The notes under the pieces were generated by a model that saw nothing but the letters and a program-made list of their open reading frames with translations, did not search any database and was not told where the DNA came from. The translations under genes were made by a program, and so were the position numbers. Shown piece after piece: positions 20,080 to 31,139 of a stretch of 64,000 bases of DNA (position 1 is its first letter; each line of letters begins with the position of its first letter). This DNA is from Gonatopus flavifemur. Taxonomy: Eukaryota > Arthropoda > Insecta > Hymenoptera > Dryinidae. The DNA is taken from the NCBI GenBank assembly GCA_018340375.1, contig JAFFJZ010000103.1, positions 62,001 through 126,000 on the forward strand. The letters are read 5' to 3'.

Positions 20080-21925
20080 TCACTCACTGAACAGACGCAT
20101 GTGATTTTCGAAGAATTCACGTACTATACCTTTGATAATAAGCGAGAGACGACTATCATCTTCCGTGCTTTGTATGCCTTCTACCGAATTGGGTTCCTGA
20201 AATTGACAAATGTTGGTCATCATTAACTAATAAAAATCACCCAAATGGGAAATGTAGAATAGAAGAATAACTCACATCCTTTATAATATATATATTTTCT
20301 TCTTCGAAGTAGAGAGCTAAGAGTGGGAAAATCGCCAAAAGTTTTGATTGTTTAAATTGAGACAAATTTGAGATACCTCATCCACTATACAGTACATACT
20401 TTTTATTGAATCTGCATTTTTAGCTTTTTTAATAAAGGCTATTTTCTCTGTACAAAAAAATTTAAGAAAATCGTATAAAGAACGTCCCTTCTGATCGAGA
20501 CAACTATTCCATATAGAAAGTATATCTTTTCCCATCAACTTAGATGCATGACACACAAAATACTCCATCTTTTGGAAATGAGGCCAATCATTGGTAATAT
20601 TCGTCAATGTGCCACTACTAGTTTGGCTTCTCTCCCATCTGTGATTAATGTCAATACGTTGTGGAGGATATGTTTGTTGCCATATTTCTAATCACTCCTT
20701 ATCCGTCAAATCTTGTGATTCAACATTACTTTTCAATAGTTCTCGCTTTTCACGCTGTTTCTCATCTGTTTCTCCAGTAGGCAAAGGTGGTTCAAACATG
20801 CCATCAGCACATCCATAATCATTTGTTATCATTTTCGATTTTTGTCATCTGCGTCGATTGGTATTACTTTTGCCTGATTTTTCCAAATTTTCATCATCAG
20901 TATCTTCATTTTCCAGAGTTTGTTTTCTCTTGTTTCCTGCTAATCTATCTATTCCAACTTTCAACGTATTAATCTTATCATATATACTGAATTTCAAACT
21001 TCTATGTCCATCAGAAATTACAATTCTTTCTCCGTCCACGCCGAATAAAGTTTGTTCAAAACTTTTAGGGAATTTTTTAATAATCATCGTTGCTAACTCA
21101 GAAGCTTTAGTCAAAGAAGTATTTTTGATGTTATTCAACATGTATTTGGCCAAGTTGGTGACCAATATCTTTTTATCAGATGGGAGCATTGGTTTTCCTT
21201 GTTCTTCAGAATCCTTTAACCCAGCAGGTACCAAATCCCAAGGGAATGGACTCGGCTGCGACACTTTATTGGTTTTTGTGGATAAAACAGTATTTTCCGA
21301 GCTTGATGCTTCAGTTACTGCAGTCAGCGCAGCTGAATTTTCAGAAATTGCAGAATCTGAAATAGATAAGAAAAAAGAGACAATCACCTTATGTAAGTAA
21401 CAGTGACCAAGAAATTTTCAAATCTACAGGAAAAATCATTTTTAATTCGTTTGAAGCTATTATAATGGAACTCACTGTTGTCTGGTAGCTGATCTTTTGG
21501 TTTCCATTCATCGTCATCCGGTAAAATCATTAGAAGGCATATTTCTCCTGGCTTTGATAAATGAGATAAAACTCCATCATCCTCAACAGGAGGACCATCA
21601 TCTTCTAGTACAAACTGTATTCGATGAAAAAAATTATAAGAAAAATGGCATACGTGAACGTAGTCAGAAACCCTGCCGAAATTGGAATATATGTTTTTAC
21701 ATATGCTACTATGCTATCCATCAATTTTATTTGTGGGAAAAATTTTTTGCTATGTGTTTTATAATACGAATACCTTTTGAGGTTAAAATTTTTCACCTTA
21801 TATACGGTAACACCTAACTCCAATTTCAGTTTTTCGCAAGCTTTTAATATCAATGAATCAATGTTATCTCCTTCAATGAGCTGTCGCTTTTGTCTATCAG
21901 GATCAGTAACTTTGAATAAAAACAT
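20080..21925 (-). pseudogene. CIDE-N-domain gene, four exons, broken
   Basis: Splice borders and frame give four exons: 21925-21797, 21614-21476, 21356-20276 and 20196-20080, with donors GTGAAA, GTGAGT, GTGAGT and AG acceptors. Exons 1 and 2 join in phase to a CIDE-N fold: FKVTDPDRQKRQ, LILKACEKLKL, then across the intron VYK and FVLEDDGPPVEDDG, ending ILPDDDEW. This domain mediates homotypic pairing in the DFF/CAD nuclease and CIDE families. Exon 3 encodes PFPWDLVPAGL, a helical region with KYMLNNIKNTSLTKASELA, an acidic/basic linker, DYGCADGMFEPPLPTGETDE and WPHFQKMEYFVCHASKLMGKD. I recall this layout from uncharacterised animal proteins sometimes labelled SAMD3-like. Exon 3 has in-frame TGA codons at 20847-20845 and 20695-20693 and a frameshift near 20340, after which LLAIFPLLALYFEEEN resumes. 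It is therefore a pseudogene, or two readthrough-dependent stops. It lies in tandem 3' of the C2H2/DDE pseudogene. Confidence 0.75.
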
Positions 21926-22128
21926 TGTGCTAATTAATATGGTTCATCTGAAAAATGAAAATGATGAGAAATTTAAAAACATAAGTAAAATGGAATAACG
22001 AATGATGTTTCTGTTCAGCCATTCTAATTTTTTGAAATTTTTAAGCTTGATGGAAACTCCCAAGTCGAATTCCAAAACACTTTGAAACGTTGTAGGAAAG
22101 TATCTCCTCAGTATTTGGTAATCTTTGG

Positions 22129-22461
22129 ATACTCTGATGAAAAAACCCGATATTGGGAGTTCATCGTGTTGTATCATTTCCAGACACGTCCGGTAAGAAT
22201 TCAATACCATTGAAGATTCCACGATAAGATTTCGATAATGTTACAATACCTACGATAATTATCCGATATAAAACCGAACAACTACCTGATGATTTCCCGA
22301 TAGATATTCATATCGGGTTTACATTGGATATTTGTCGTATGTATCATGACAATATCGGGATGTTATCGTGAAATCTTCAATTATATTGTGTTCTTATCGA
22401 ACTTGTCTGATGATGGAACAACACGACAAATCCCCGATATCGGGTTTTTTCATGAGGGTAT
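22129..22461. repeat. 333-bp foldback element between the two minus-strand genes
   Basis: The left end ATACTCTGATGAAAAAACCC and the inverted right end (rc ATACCCTCATGAAAAAACCC) match. Pairing continues through CGTGTTG, the AAGATTTCACGATAA block and ATTATCGTA-type words to a centre near 22295. Non-coding, with no clear target duplication. The segment 22000-22128 next to it could encode a short continuation (KDYQILRRYFPTTFQSVL) of unknown family. Confidence 0.65.
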
Positions 22462-23296
22462 TCGATGTGCTTGGGATAAAACTATTTTCAAAAGAAGAAT
22501 GCTAACGTGCATTTCGAACAATTTGTTCTGTACTTGGTGATATTTCAATAACATTCTATCATCTGTTGATTCAGATTGCATTCTTCACGTTTTTTCAATG
22601 TGGATTGGATGTATTATTCTCTTCCTTTAACTTGAATTCGAACATCAGCAATACGATTATTATTATCATTTTATTATAATAGACAAGGTAGTGAAATATA
22701 ATTGCTGTTATTGAGAAAAATAGGAAAGTATACAGAAAGTACATGATGAAATATTCGATGCATTATTCCATTAATAATAAATTAAATAATGGAAATTCTT
22801 CAACTTAATAGTTCGTAGAAATTTTGTCCTTGTTTGAAATGTATGTGGGTATTAATTTCAATCATGTCAGCAGGACCTCGATTATAATCCTTCATATTAT
22901 AATTTTGGAGCAAATCATCCTTCGAATATCATTTGAAAAAACACATTATTCAGTGAAAATAAACTGTCCTTTATGAATAATCATTACTCCATGAATGATT
23001 ACTATTGCGGCAGTGATATAAACTTAACGTGGACATTAAATTGAAAAGCATTGCCATCAAATGAAATTTCATTACAAAAAATATATAATAAGCAGATACA
23101 GATAAGGAATATTTTTGATCATAGACAAAGTAGATGTTATTCGTATTCAAATTCGTTGAGCATTTTTTTCAAAATCATTAATGCATATGATATATGTACA
23201 ATACATATTATAAACACCCGTTTGTATGAGTAATTTTTTTTTGTTGAATAATAAGCATTTGCCAAGGAAATTCCTAATCAGTCAACAAATGAATCT
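22462..23296. other. Spacer downstream of the DDE pseudogene
   Basis: AT-rich, no gene recognised. It separates the transposase-like pseudogene from the CIDE-N pseudogene. Confidence 0.4.
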
Positions 23297-25452
23297 TCAC
23301 ACATCATTTCCAAGGAAAGGAGTGGAAACCACCCCTTGCCTTATTTTTAAGAATTGTTCCGTCTCAATAGTGTATAAGTGGAGAGTCTCATATCCCAACA
23401 AATTACATATTGATATGCATTCATACGTCTTAGTTTGATCAACACCATACAATCTTAATGTTGGATGAAATTCAGACTTCATCACTTCTACCACGGAATG
23501 CAGTATTTCATCTTCATTACTTGAAATCAGAACAATCTTCCCCATACAGAATACCCGTATACAGTTTGTCTCAGAATAACGACATCGCCTTTTTGGTACA
23601 TTGTACCGCGGTGAACCGCTTTGTTGCATTCAGTAAGGTTCTCTTTCAAACCAGCCTTTTTTATGGCATTTCGCAAGCTTTCTGCATATAAATCGGGTTG
23701 GAAAATCGATGCCCCTAGCAAAATTGTTTCGACTCTTCTACTAGATCCACATCGCAACAAAGACTGCAAAAGTTCATGTTTTTGTGCAAGAGAAAATGTT
23801 ACATTTCTGAAACAACGGATCACCCTCATAATTCTTTTGAAATATGTATGTTTGCTTTCAAATCGTAGCGTCCATACTTTTATTAAAGGTCCGAATTTGC
23901 TTATCAATTCTGGATAATGATACAGATAGTGATGCTTTGGTCGCAAAGATACAGAGGGAAATAAAATTATTCTGACACTGAGATATTCATTGATTAAAGT
24001 TTGAAGATAAGGAATATATGATGCATGTATGACTGGGGCACATATAATTTCAATGATTTCAATAAGACATAACAACATCAATCACACAGGATCTTCAATA
24101 TTATCAACATAATGTCCAATATATAATGGCAAAAACATGAGTAAAGTATGAACTTGCAAAGCTGCACCTACAATTTTTGCGCCATTTGTTGGAATAGGAT
24201 TCGGTTCATCTCGCAGATCACGAGCAGTATAAGGAAACTTATCAATTTTATCATTCAAAAAATTATATGAAAACCATCCTTTCGCAACAAAATTCTGAAT
24301 TATCAAAGCAAGATCATATGATACGACCCCTTCGAGCAAATCATGCCCCAAACAAGGTGGAAGCCCAGGAGAGCACACATGAAAATACGATAGTGAGTTG
24401 AAGATTGGATCAAATTTGATTCCTTCTTGATGCTTCTTGGATTTACTCTTATTTTGTATTGCTTTTTTATATGCGTCTACAGTCCTAGTTGGAAACGTCA
24501 TAGGTATAAAGTCATTAATACACGCGTACATTTCAGATTCTGCAACCAATTCGTTTGTTGATAGATTAATTTCTTCCATATCACTCCCACTTGAAAAATC
24601 ATTAGCGGCCTGAACTGATTCTGTGTGTACCTGTCTTTCTTCTTCTTCTTCACTTTCTTCACTTTCTTCTCCTCCAGTATCAGATTGTGTGTCTGATTGT
24701 ATGATACTATCATCATTGTTATCAATATCACTGGATTCATCATGATCACTTTCATTATCCACATGGTCATCAGATTGTCTTGAATGTGCTACAGAATAAC
24801 AGTTTTGGAAGTCTTTCCTCGAAATAAGACAGTATCGACAGAAATAATTTGCACCACTAAAGTTCTCCACCAACCCTCCTAAGCCGTGACTTCTAAGATT
24901 ATCCCCAGCAATGAAAACCAATGAGCCTTTCATGAAATTCTGAGGGTGTATCTCTATTCCAATAGTTTCTAATACTTTCAAGTCCCTAACGATTGGCTCG
25001 TATACTTTTTGATGTGAAAAAAATTTTTCTATACATAAAGCGGTCAACTGAACGTCATTTATGTGCGTACGCATATAATCAGGCAAATTACCAACACTCA
25101 TATAAACTGCAAGAATTTTGTATTTTTTTATGAGCTGAACCAATTGGACAAACTACTTCAAAGCTGTCTTGGTAGAGAATGATCTGTAACGCTTCCTTGT
25201 GATGAGAAAAAAATTTGTTGGCTCTAAAAACTGAACCATCGGTAAAATCTTTCATTAAGCCACAACTACTCGATGTAGGGGTTTTCAAATTTATATCAAT
25301 TGATCCGCTTTGAAGCATAGTTTTCAGAGTTTCTAATATTGGAACATAATGGAAATGCCGTTCTTGGCCGTTAATGAAACCCAAACTCCTTTTTTTTGGA
25401 CATACAAAAGGCAACAACTGTTTATAAATTTTGTAACGTCTGTGTTTTGATA

Positions 25453-26345
25453 GGGTGAGGCCGGGTAATATGCCACACTTAATGTGCCAACAAAAATATT
25501 TTCTAAATGTCAAATATTATAGAAACAAAAATAATATCATTTGAAAGTATAATTATTAATGTTTATTTGATTAGCATCACAGCTTCAGGGTTCTCATAGC
25601 TGAGCGGTGAAATCAAAATTCCCGAAACTCTCCAAAGTGGCGTTTTACCCCCTATGTGGGGGTAAAATGCCATAAGCGTTGGGCTAATGACTTGAATGAG
25701 AATAAATGATCGAAAATCTATGGAAATAAATAATTATAAGAAATCCTTAAAAAATATAACATAAATGTATAATATAGACACATATTGTAGAATATTGGTG
25801 TGAAAAAGTGAAATTATCAACTATTACAAAAAATATTCAAATGACATTGAAATATCACACTTGGAGGAATTTGACGTTACATTTTCGCTGAATCTGCATT
25901 GTATAATTTGTTTTAGGGGTAATTGACACCAGTGGCATAGTGGCATATTACCAAAATTGAAAACTGGCATTTACCCCCTATACACAAAAAAAATCATGAT
26001 TAGGAATTTTTCTACGCCATTAATGATATTCTTAATGGTTTGTTGACTTATAAAATTTGTGAGATGGGATAATTTGTCATCATTCATCTTTCAATTATAA
26101 ATTAATAAACATTAACGAAAAATTCACTTTTGAAGTACAGCATAAAATTACATGAGGACATTGTGTTTTCAACTTACGTCAATTTCTCGAATAAACAAAG
26201 ACATGCAAACAAATAACTGTTGTCATATGGATGCAAGCACTAAAATGAACAAATTAACGTATTCCTAAAAAATATCTGTGTATTGAACATGAAATTATCG
26301 AAAAGTGGCATATTACCCGAGGTGGCATATTACCCGGCCTTACCC
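25453..26345. mobile_element. TA-flanked non-autonomous DNA transposon (893 bp)
   Basis: TIRs start GGGTGAGGCCGGGTAATATG on the left and GGGTAAGGCCGGGTAATATG inverted on the right, flanked by TA (25451-25452, 26346-26347). The interior repeats the theme in TACCCCCTATGTGGGGGTAAAATGCC and GGCATTTACCCCC-type blocks. No open frame. Removing it with one TA restores the host reading frame (..KKLI then SKHRR..), so the boundaries are exact. TA duplications suggest Tc1/mariner-like or related machinery. Confidence 0.9.
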
Positions 26346-27022
26346 TATAAGTTTTTTATTGTTAGAAAGGAAAGAATCATTTGAAATCACTTCAGCAACT
26401 AGTGTTTCTACACGGTCAACAGGAATTCCTCCTCTTAGAAAAGTATGTTGGATGTTGTTTGTCAAAGTTATCAAGTCATTCTTGTACATATCATCTAACT
26501 CGTTGATGATATGGGGTAAAATTCGCCAAGTGTTCCCACCTGAAAATTTCAATCTCATCAATGTTGATGAAATTCCTTGAATTTGTTGTACTAGTGACCC
26601 TCTTCGAATTGTGTTGACACCAAGTTCCTAGGAAGTCAGGTTTTCGTGGTACAGGGGTTTAAATTTTCAAGATTTTTTTGATCTGCGTTTTTTTGAAAAA
26701 TCATCATCCTCATTGATTCCATTTAATGGAAATATGTTATCATTGATATTGTTATGATTTTTTCTAAATTTTACGATAAAAATACTTTCATTCATGCAGA
26801 AGGAATATTTTACATAGAAATTCGATTTTTGAAAGTATTTTTGCATTTTTCGGTCACTGCGCCCCTTTTGATATTGATGAAGCCTTGATAAATCGAAAGC
26901 TTGATTCCTCAGCTTCAAAATCATACAGGTTGAGGAATGGGACAAAGAAATTTTCCCAAGGTACAGAGTTCCAAGTGTGTACGTATCGTACCTTGAGTAC
27001 GTGACGATCACACCATCGATTT

Positions 27023-28095
27023 TCAGTGTATTGTTTTATGAAAAAAGTAATTATCAGCAAGTACACAATTGCGAGGTCTCAGCTGTGAAAATTTCGATAA
27101 GCTCACATCAACTGTAGGATTCTTCAATTTGAATGAAGAATACAATTCGGCAAGATTGCATAAAATCAATCTTCCTCGAACATGTTCACGCGTTCCATCA
27201 TTAGTTTTGATCGAAACATAAATCCTCCATGCCTGGCAATATCCGGCTATTTTCATCATCCAAGTAAAATGCTATGATGGAATTTTCAATCTCGCAAGAT
27301 AACCTTCGTCCTCTCTTTGGATTTGGTGATGTTAGAATCCCGTTTTCAGCTACCAACTGTATGGCTTTCCTACCTTGACGTTCCGAAGCGTTGAATTCAG
27401 TAGCCAATGTCCTTCGTCCCCTTGATTTTAGAGCAAGGGTTAGAAGCAAAATCTTTTCTGAGTAACTGGAAGACTGTTTGGATTTTTCTTTGATTTGATC
27501 GAGAACTTCAGTAGCTGATTCATGATGTTTTATTTGACACTTTCGATTTGAATTCTCAGACATTTTTGTTGATGAAACGGAAAAATCTTCTTCATTCATA
27601 TCAAAAGTTTCCTCCTCGTTAATTTCAAGGTGTGGGACATCATCCTCTTCTTCGAATAATTTTTGATCCTAGGAGATAAGAGAAATTTCTCAATTATCCC
27701 AGTTGTCTCCTTATTAGAACATTTTGGGGCTGCACTGAGGAGAATAAATAGTGGACTCAACTACGCACGACAGTTGGATACGTTCAACTGCAATACTTCT
27801 TTGATTCAATTAGATTTGTAGTTGACTCAACTACGAATACTTGAATGAACCTTGAATTCAAATTGAATTGACGAAGGATTGTATTTGAACGTATCCAACT
27901 GTCGTGCGTAGTTGCCTCCATTATCTTTTTTCTCAATGTATACTGTGTACTTTTTTGATGAATCGAATAATAAAGCGGAACTACCTCAAGTGAATTATTC
28001 TCGCATGTATCCATCTGAACAGATTGGACATCGGACAAAGGTGACATTGAAGATAGTACAGTCATGTCCTTCCCGCATCTATTACATATTCGGGT
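27023..28095 (-). pseudogene. Transposase-like N-terminal fragment inside the 2.6-kb element
   Basis: Discontinuous minus-strand coding. An upstream piece encodes RICNRCGKDMTVLSS..MDTCENNSLE, followed by a possible GT donor. The next begins after an AG near 27667 (DQKLFEEEDD) and continues MNEEDFSV through LALKSRGRRTLATEF and IAFYLDDENSRILPG. After a frameshift near 27225 it resumes as VSIKTNDG..RGRLILCNLAELYSSF and ends SKFSQLRPRNCVLA. That final block resembles uncharacterised arthropod and cnidarian transposase-like proteins that normally continue with a GxxGTHS/CVC region and a catalytic half; none of that follows here. The element is therefore a C-terminally deleted copy. The identification is from memory of the family and moderately sure. 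Confidence 0.5.
27733..27938. mobile_element. CACTG MITE nested in the 2.6-kb element (206 bp)
   Basis: Left end CACTGAGGAGAATAAATAG and inverted right end CTTTTTTCTCAATG. Inside them GACTCAACTACGCACGACAG..GGATACGTT pairs with AACGTATCC..CTGTCGTGCGTAGTTG. Right flank is TA; left flank is TG (probably mutated TA). It is the best intact relative of the disrupted element 5746-7810. Confidence 0.7.
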
Positions 28096-29708
28096 ATCAG
28101 AGGGTAGATTATGATATTTTTTCTCTCAGATTTGAAGATAAGGTTCGAAGATCTGAAGATTTTTTGTGACAGGGATATTGAAATGGATTGAAACAGCGAT
28201 CACCTGAACTCCTTCGTTTCATTGTGTTATTACATGTAGGAAAAAGTCCTCCCTCAATAGAATAATTCAGCAGAAAATCAATCACAAAACTTCATGAACA
28301 AGAAAGATTCACTGATTTGATATTTATCTCTGTAGATTCGAAACGACACAAAACCGTTGATGAGTTCAGATTGGAGAGAATGAGGTTGGTTAGGTTACAA
28401 ATTAAAAAGAATCAGGTTGCCCTGGAAACATCCACAGTCACTATTCAATTGAAGCTTCAGGGCAGAAGTTTATATGATTGATAAGAATGAATTCAAATCC
28501 TCAGAGAATAACATTAGGAATCAGAGGATATTTGATTTCTGGAAGTGATTTTTACTAATAATGATACAGAAAATTACGGAATTTAATTTAGAATTATTCA
28601 TTAGCATAAAATATTATTACACAATGTTGGCGTAGTGTTGTATTTATACACGAGGGTAGCGGGTGGACGTGTGAGATCTGAGCACTTGAACCCCTCTGTA
28701 ATTTCGAGGAGTCTCCCTATTCCATTTCTTAATCTGTATGATTTTGAAGCTAAGGAATCAAGCTTTCGATTTATCAAGGTTTCATCAATATCAAAAGGGG
28801 CGCAGTGACCGAAGAATGCAAAAATACTTTTAAAAATCGAATTTCTATGTGAAATATTCCTTCTGCATGAATGAAAGTATTTTTATCGTAAAATTCAGAA
28901 AAAATCCTAACAATATCAATAATGACATATTTTCATTGAATGGAATTATTGAGGATGATGATTTTTCGAAAAAACGCAGATCAAGAATATCTTGAAAATT
29001 TAAACCCCTGTACCACGAAAACCTGAGTTCCTAGAAACCTGGTGTTAACACAATTTGAAGAGGGTCACCGGTACAACAAATTCATGGAATTTCATCAACA
29101 TTGATGGGAGTGAAATTTTCAGGTGGGAACACTTGGCGAATTTTACCCCATATATTGGACTGCGTTTGAAGATATGAGATATTCTACTTCCAACTTCAAA
29201 TAAAATTGTAATAACTTAGTAAAAGTCAGTTCAGAAATATTTTTATCGCAGGATGCCTGCCCAGATGCCAAAACATCATTATGTGAATTATCTGCTATAT
29301 TTTCTTGCAATTCTCGTTCATATTCATCATGAGATTCTGTTATTGGAACAAGATTTGTATTACTCGTCGAATCATTACTATTTACGTGATATTTTGATAG
29401 GTGACTAGTAAAGGAATTGATTTTATTATATTTTTTTTTACATTTTTGGAAGGGACATGATACACTTGAACCAGATCTCATATGTTCTTTGAGATTCTTA
29501 GATTAAAACAAGACGCCTTATTTTCACTGATTCTTAACGAATGTTTCCTAATTATATGAATTCGGAGGTTATTTTCCTTAGCAAATACAGCTTTACAACC
29601 ATTAAAGCCACAATATTTATATCCGCTGACATGACGATGAAATTGATGATGGGATAAATGATCTTTGAATAGTTTGGTTTTGTGCTCACAGAAGCGACAT
29701 ACAAACAT

Positions 29709-30474
29709 GTCGGAGTCTGAAACATTGGAAGAATCAAGAAAAGTTCAGCGATTATTGTTAATGACTTACATATCAGGCAACTATCAGCGGGAAAATGTGA
29801 TTCAACGATACATTGGTTACAACCAACTCAAACGCTGGCGATACTATACTCATTATTCTTAATGGCGAGCAGAATGTTCACTTTATGCGACGAGGAACGT
29901 AATGGAAAGTACAAAAATACGCTATTAGAACTTTCATAATAAAACAATAAGTCATGAAAAAATCATATTATTCGTATGCGAAAGAATTGACTTCAAAAAT
30001 TCTTTTTCATCGTGTATAACTTATTGTAAAAGTTTATTGAAGGAATTGTTCATGATTGCATAATCTTTTCAGTAGGTAAATGTTGATAAAATGGATATCT
30101 CACAAACTCAAGGATTTGGCAGAAGTATTTCAGAATTAAACAAAACCCTGTTTAAAAAAATCCATCGAATCTGAAATATAAAACTTCATGGGATTTGGTC
30201 AGAACATTGTACAGGATTCAATGAGATTTGGCAAAAATCAATGCATTTTTTCAATCAGGGGATGTACATGTCTTTGAAATACTTCTACATTTCCAAATTA
30301 TTTATAAAATATCTGAGACAGTATTGGGTGATGAAATGTGTTGGATGAATATAATGGAAATTCATTTCTTCCTCACTGTGGGACAAAAACTGGTAAATAA
30401 TTCTGTTTTTTTATTTTTATACTTATTGTATTACAAGCGGAGAACAAATTTTACTTCCTGCAGCTTCCCAGAGA
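29709..30474. other. Upstream flank of the C2H2/DDE gene, unassigned
   Basis: No gene recognised. If the C2H2/DDE and CIDE-N genes belong to one transposon, its upstream terminus should lie here; I saw no inverted match to the 19.6-20.08 kb side. Confidence 0.35.
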
Positions 30475-30635
30475 CCCTGGTGAACATGAAGCGGTGAAGT
30501 GCGACGAAAGCGTCCCCTAAGAGTAATCGAAGCGTAACAAAGACTCATCCGTGCGTGATTCAGAGGGGATTGGAACATTTTCACGCTTCGTTTGTTTCAA
30601 TTCCCGCTTTCTTCACTTTCGGATTTTCACCAGGG
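30475..30635. repeat. CCCTGGTGAA foldback (161 bp)
   Basis: The left end CCCTGGTGAACATGAAGCG and the right end ending TTTTCACCAGGG are inverted copies. Arms repeat GTGAAG/CTTCAC and GAAAGCG/CGCTTC. The same terminus bounds the element 41769-42434, so this is a repeated family. Non-coding. Confidence 0.65.
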
Positions 30636-30725
30636 CAGCACCAGAGTTCTGAGATTATCCATAAAAAGCACTCCTGAAACTTATGCTATCTCGATCTGTA
30701 CGTAAGAAGGAGTATCAAGAGAGAA

Positions 30726-30937
30726 CATAACGGTGGTAAAGATGAAACGGAAATTCACACCCTCAAGATCTACTCCCTAATAGACCCAATCAATGAAAGC
30801 ACAATTCTAAAAGTAAGAGGTGAATTTTGAAAATTTAACTCTTGAAAATCAAACTTCTGTTGGTTGGATCTGCAAGAAAGTTGATCTTGAGGGTGTGAGG
30901 TGCCGTTTCAATAATTTTCACCTTTCCCACCGTTATG
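30726..30937. repeat. CATAACGGTGG foldback (212 bp)
   Basis: Left CATAACGGTGGTAAAGATGA and inverted right (rc CATAACGGTGGGAAAGGTGA), with an inner pair TCACACCCTCAAGATC and GATCTTGAGGGTGTGA. Non-coding; no target duplication identified. Confidence 0.65.
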
Positions 30938-31093
30938 CCTGCCGGACCAGGCAAAAAGATGGTTAACTCAGTTTTTTTCTTGAAGATTATTTCCTCATGT
31001 CATTTGATGCGAGAAAATCTCCAGAATCGAATCGTACAAGAATCTGATTTTTTACCAAAAAATGAGTTCACCACTTTTTTGCTCCGTACGGCA

Positions 31094-31122
31094 CACAGTG
31101 GGGCCAAATGCCAAAAAGCTGG
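31094..31122 (+). repeat. Left TIR of Transib element
   Basis: Heptamer CACAGTG at 31094-31100, then 22 bases to GCTGG, then ACAAAATTA. That last stretch begins like the RSS nonamer ACAAAAACC, but A-rich matches arise easily by chance. All 29 bases are repeated inverted at 36695-36723. Confidence 0.85.
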
Positions 31123-31139
31123 ACAAAATTATAAGGGGC

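Larger units (their letters stand above)
26512..29150 (-). mobile_element. TA-flanked DNA transposon with about 440-bp TIRs (2639 bp)
   Basis: The ends TGGGGTAAAATTCGCCAAG (26512) and its inverted copy (29150) open long inverted repeats covering roughly 26512-26950 and 28715-29150, with scattered substitutions. The element is flanked by TA (26510-26511, 29151-29152). Excision with one TA joins VQY to IINELDD in frame in the interrupted transposase gene, confirming the limits. It carries fragments of its own minus-strand coding region (see 27023-28095) and a nested CACTG MITE (27733-27938), so it is not autonomous. Confidence 0.9.
23297..29708 (-). pseudogene. C2H2 zinc-finger DDE-like transposase gene, interrupted and broken
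   Basis: Discontinuous minus-strand coding at 29708-29151, 26511-26346, 25452-25130, 25122-23541 and on to 23297. The N-terminus carries three C2H2 fingers (CRFC..HHQFH, YCGFNGC..HIIRKH, CPFQKC..HLSKYH). The middle part has VFIAGDNLRSHGLGG and YFCRYCLI, an acidic Asp/Glu/Ser tract, then LPPCLGHDLLEGVVSYDLA. The C-terminal part has LRPKHHYLYHYPELISKFGPL and LRFESKHTYFKR. I know this arrangement from uncharacterised animal transposase-like proteins but cannot name the superfamily. Lesions: an 8-bp duplication near 29492-29507; TA-flanked transposons at 26512-29150 and 25453-26345; one extra A in a 7-A run at 25123-25129; TGA at 24084-24082, probably from TGG; and a frameshift at the four-C run 23540-23543. 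The coding parts total very roughly 900-950 codons. It is inactive and lies 1.4 kb upstream of, and co-oriented with, the CIDE-N gene. Confidence 0.75.

Noticed and set aside
20080..21925. A functional host apoptosis gene (CAD/ICAD type)
   Set aside because: Two in-frame stops, a frameshift and lack of nuclease or inhibitor domains; sits among transposon remnants.
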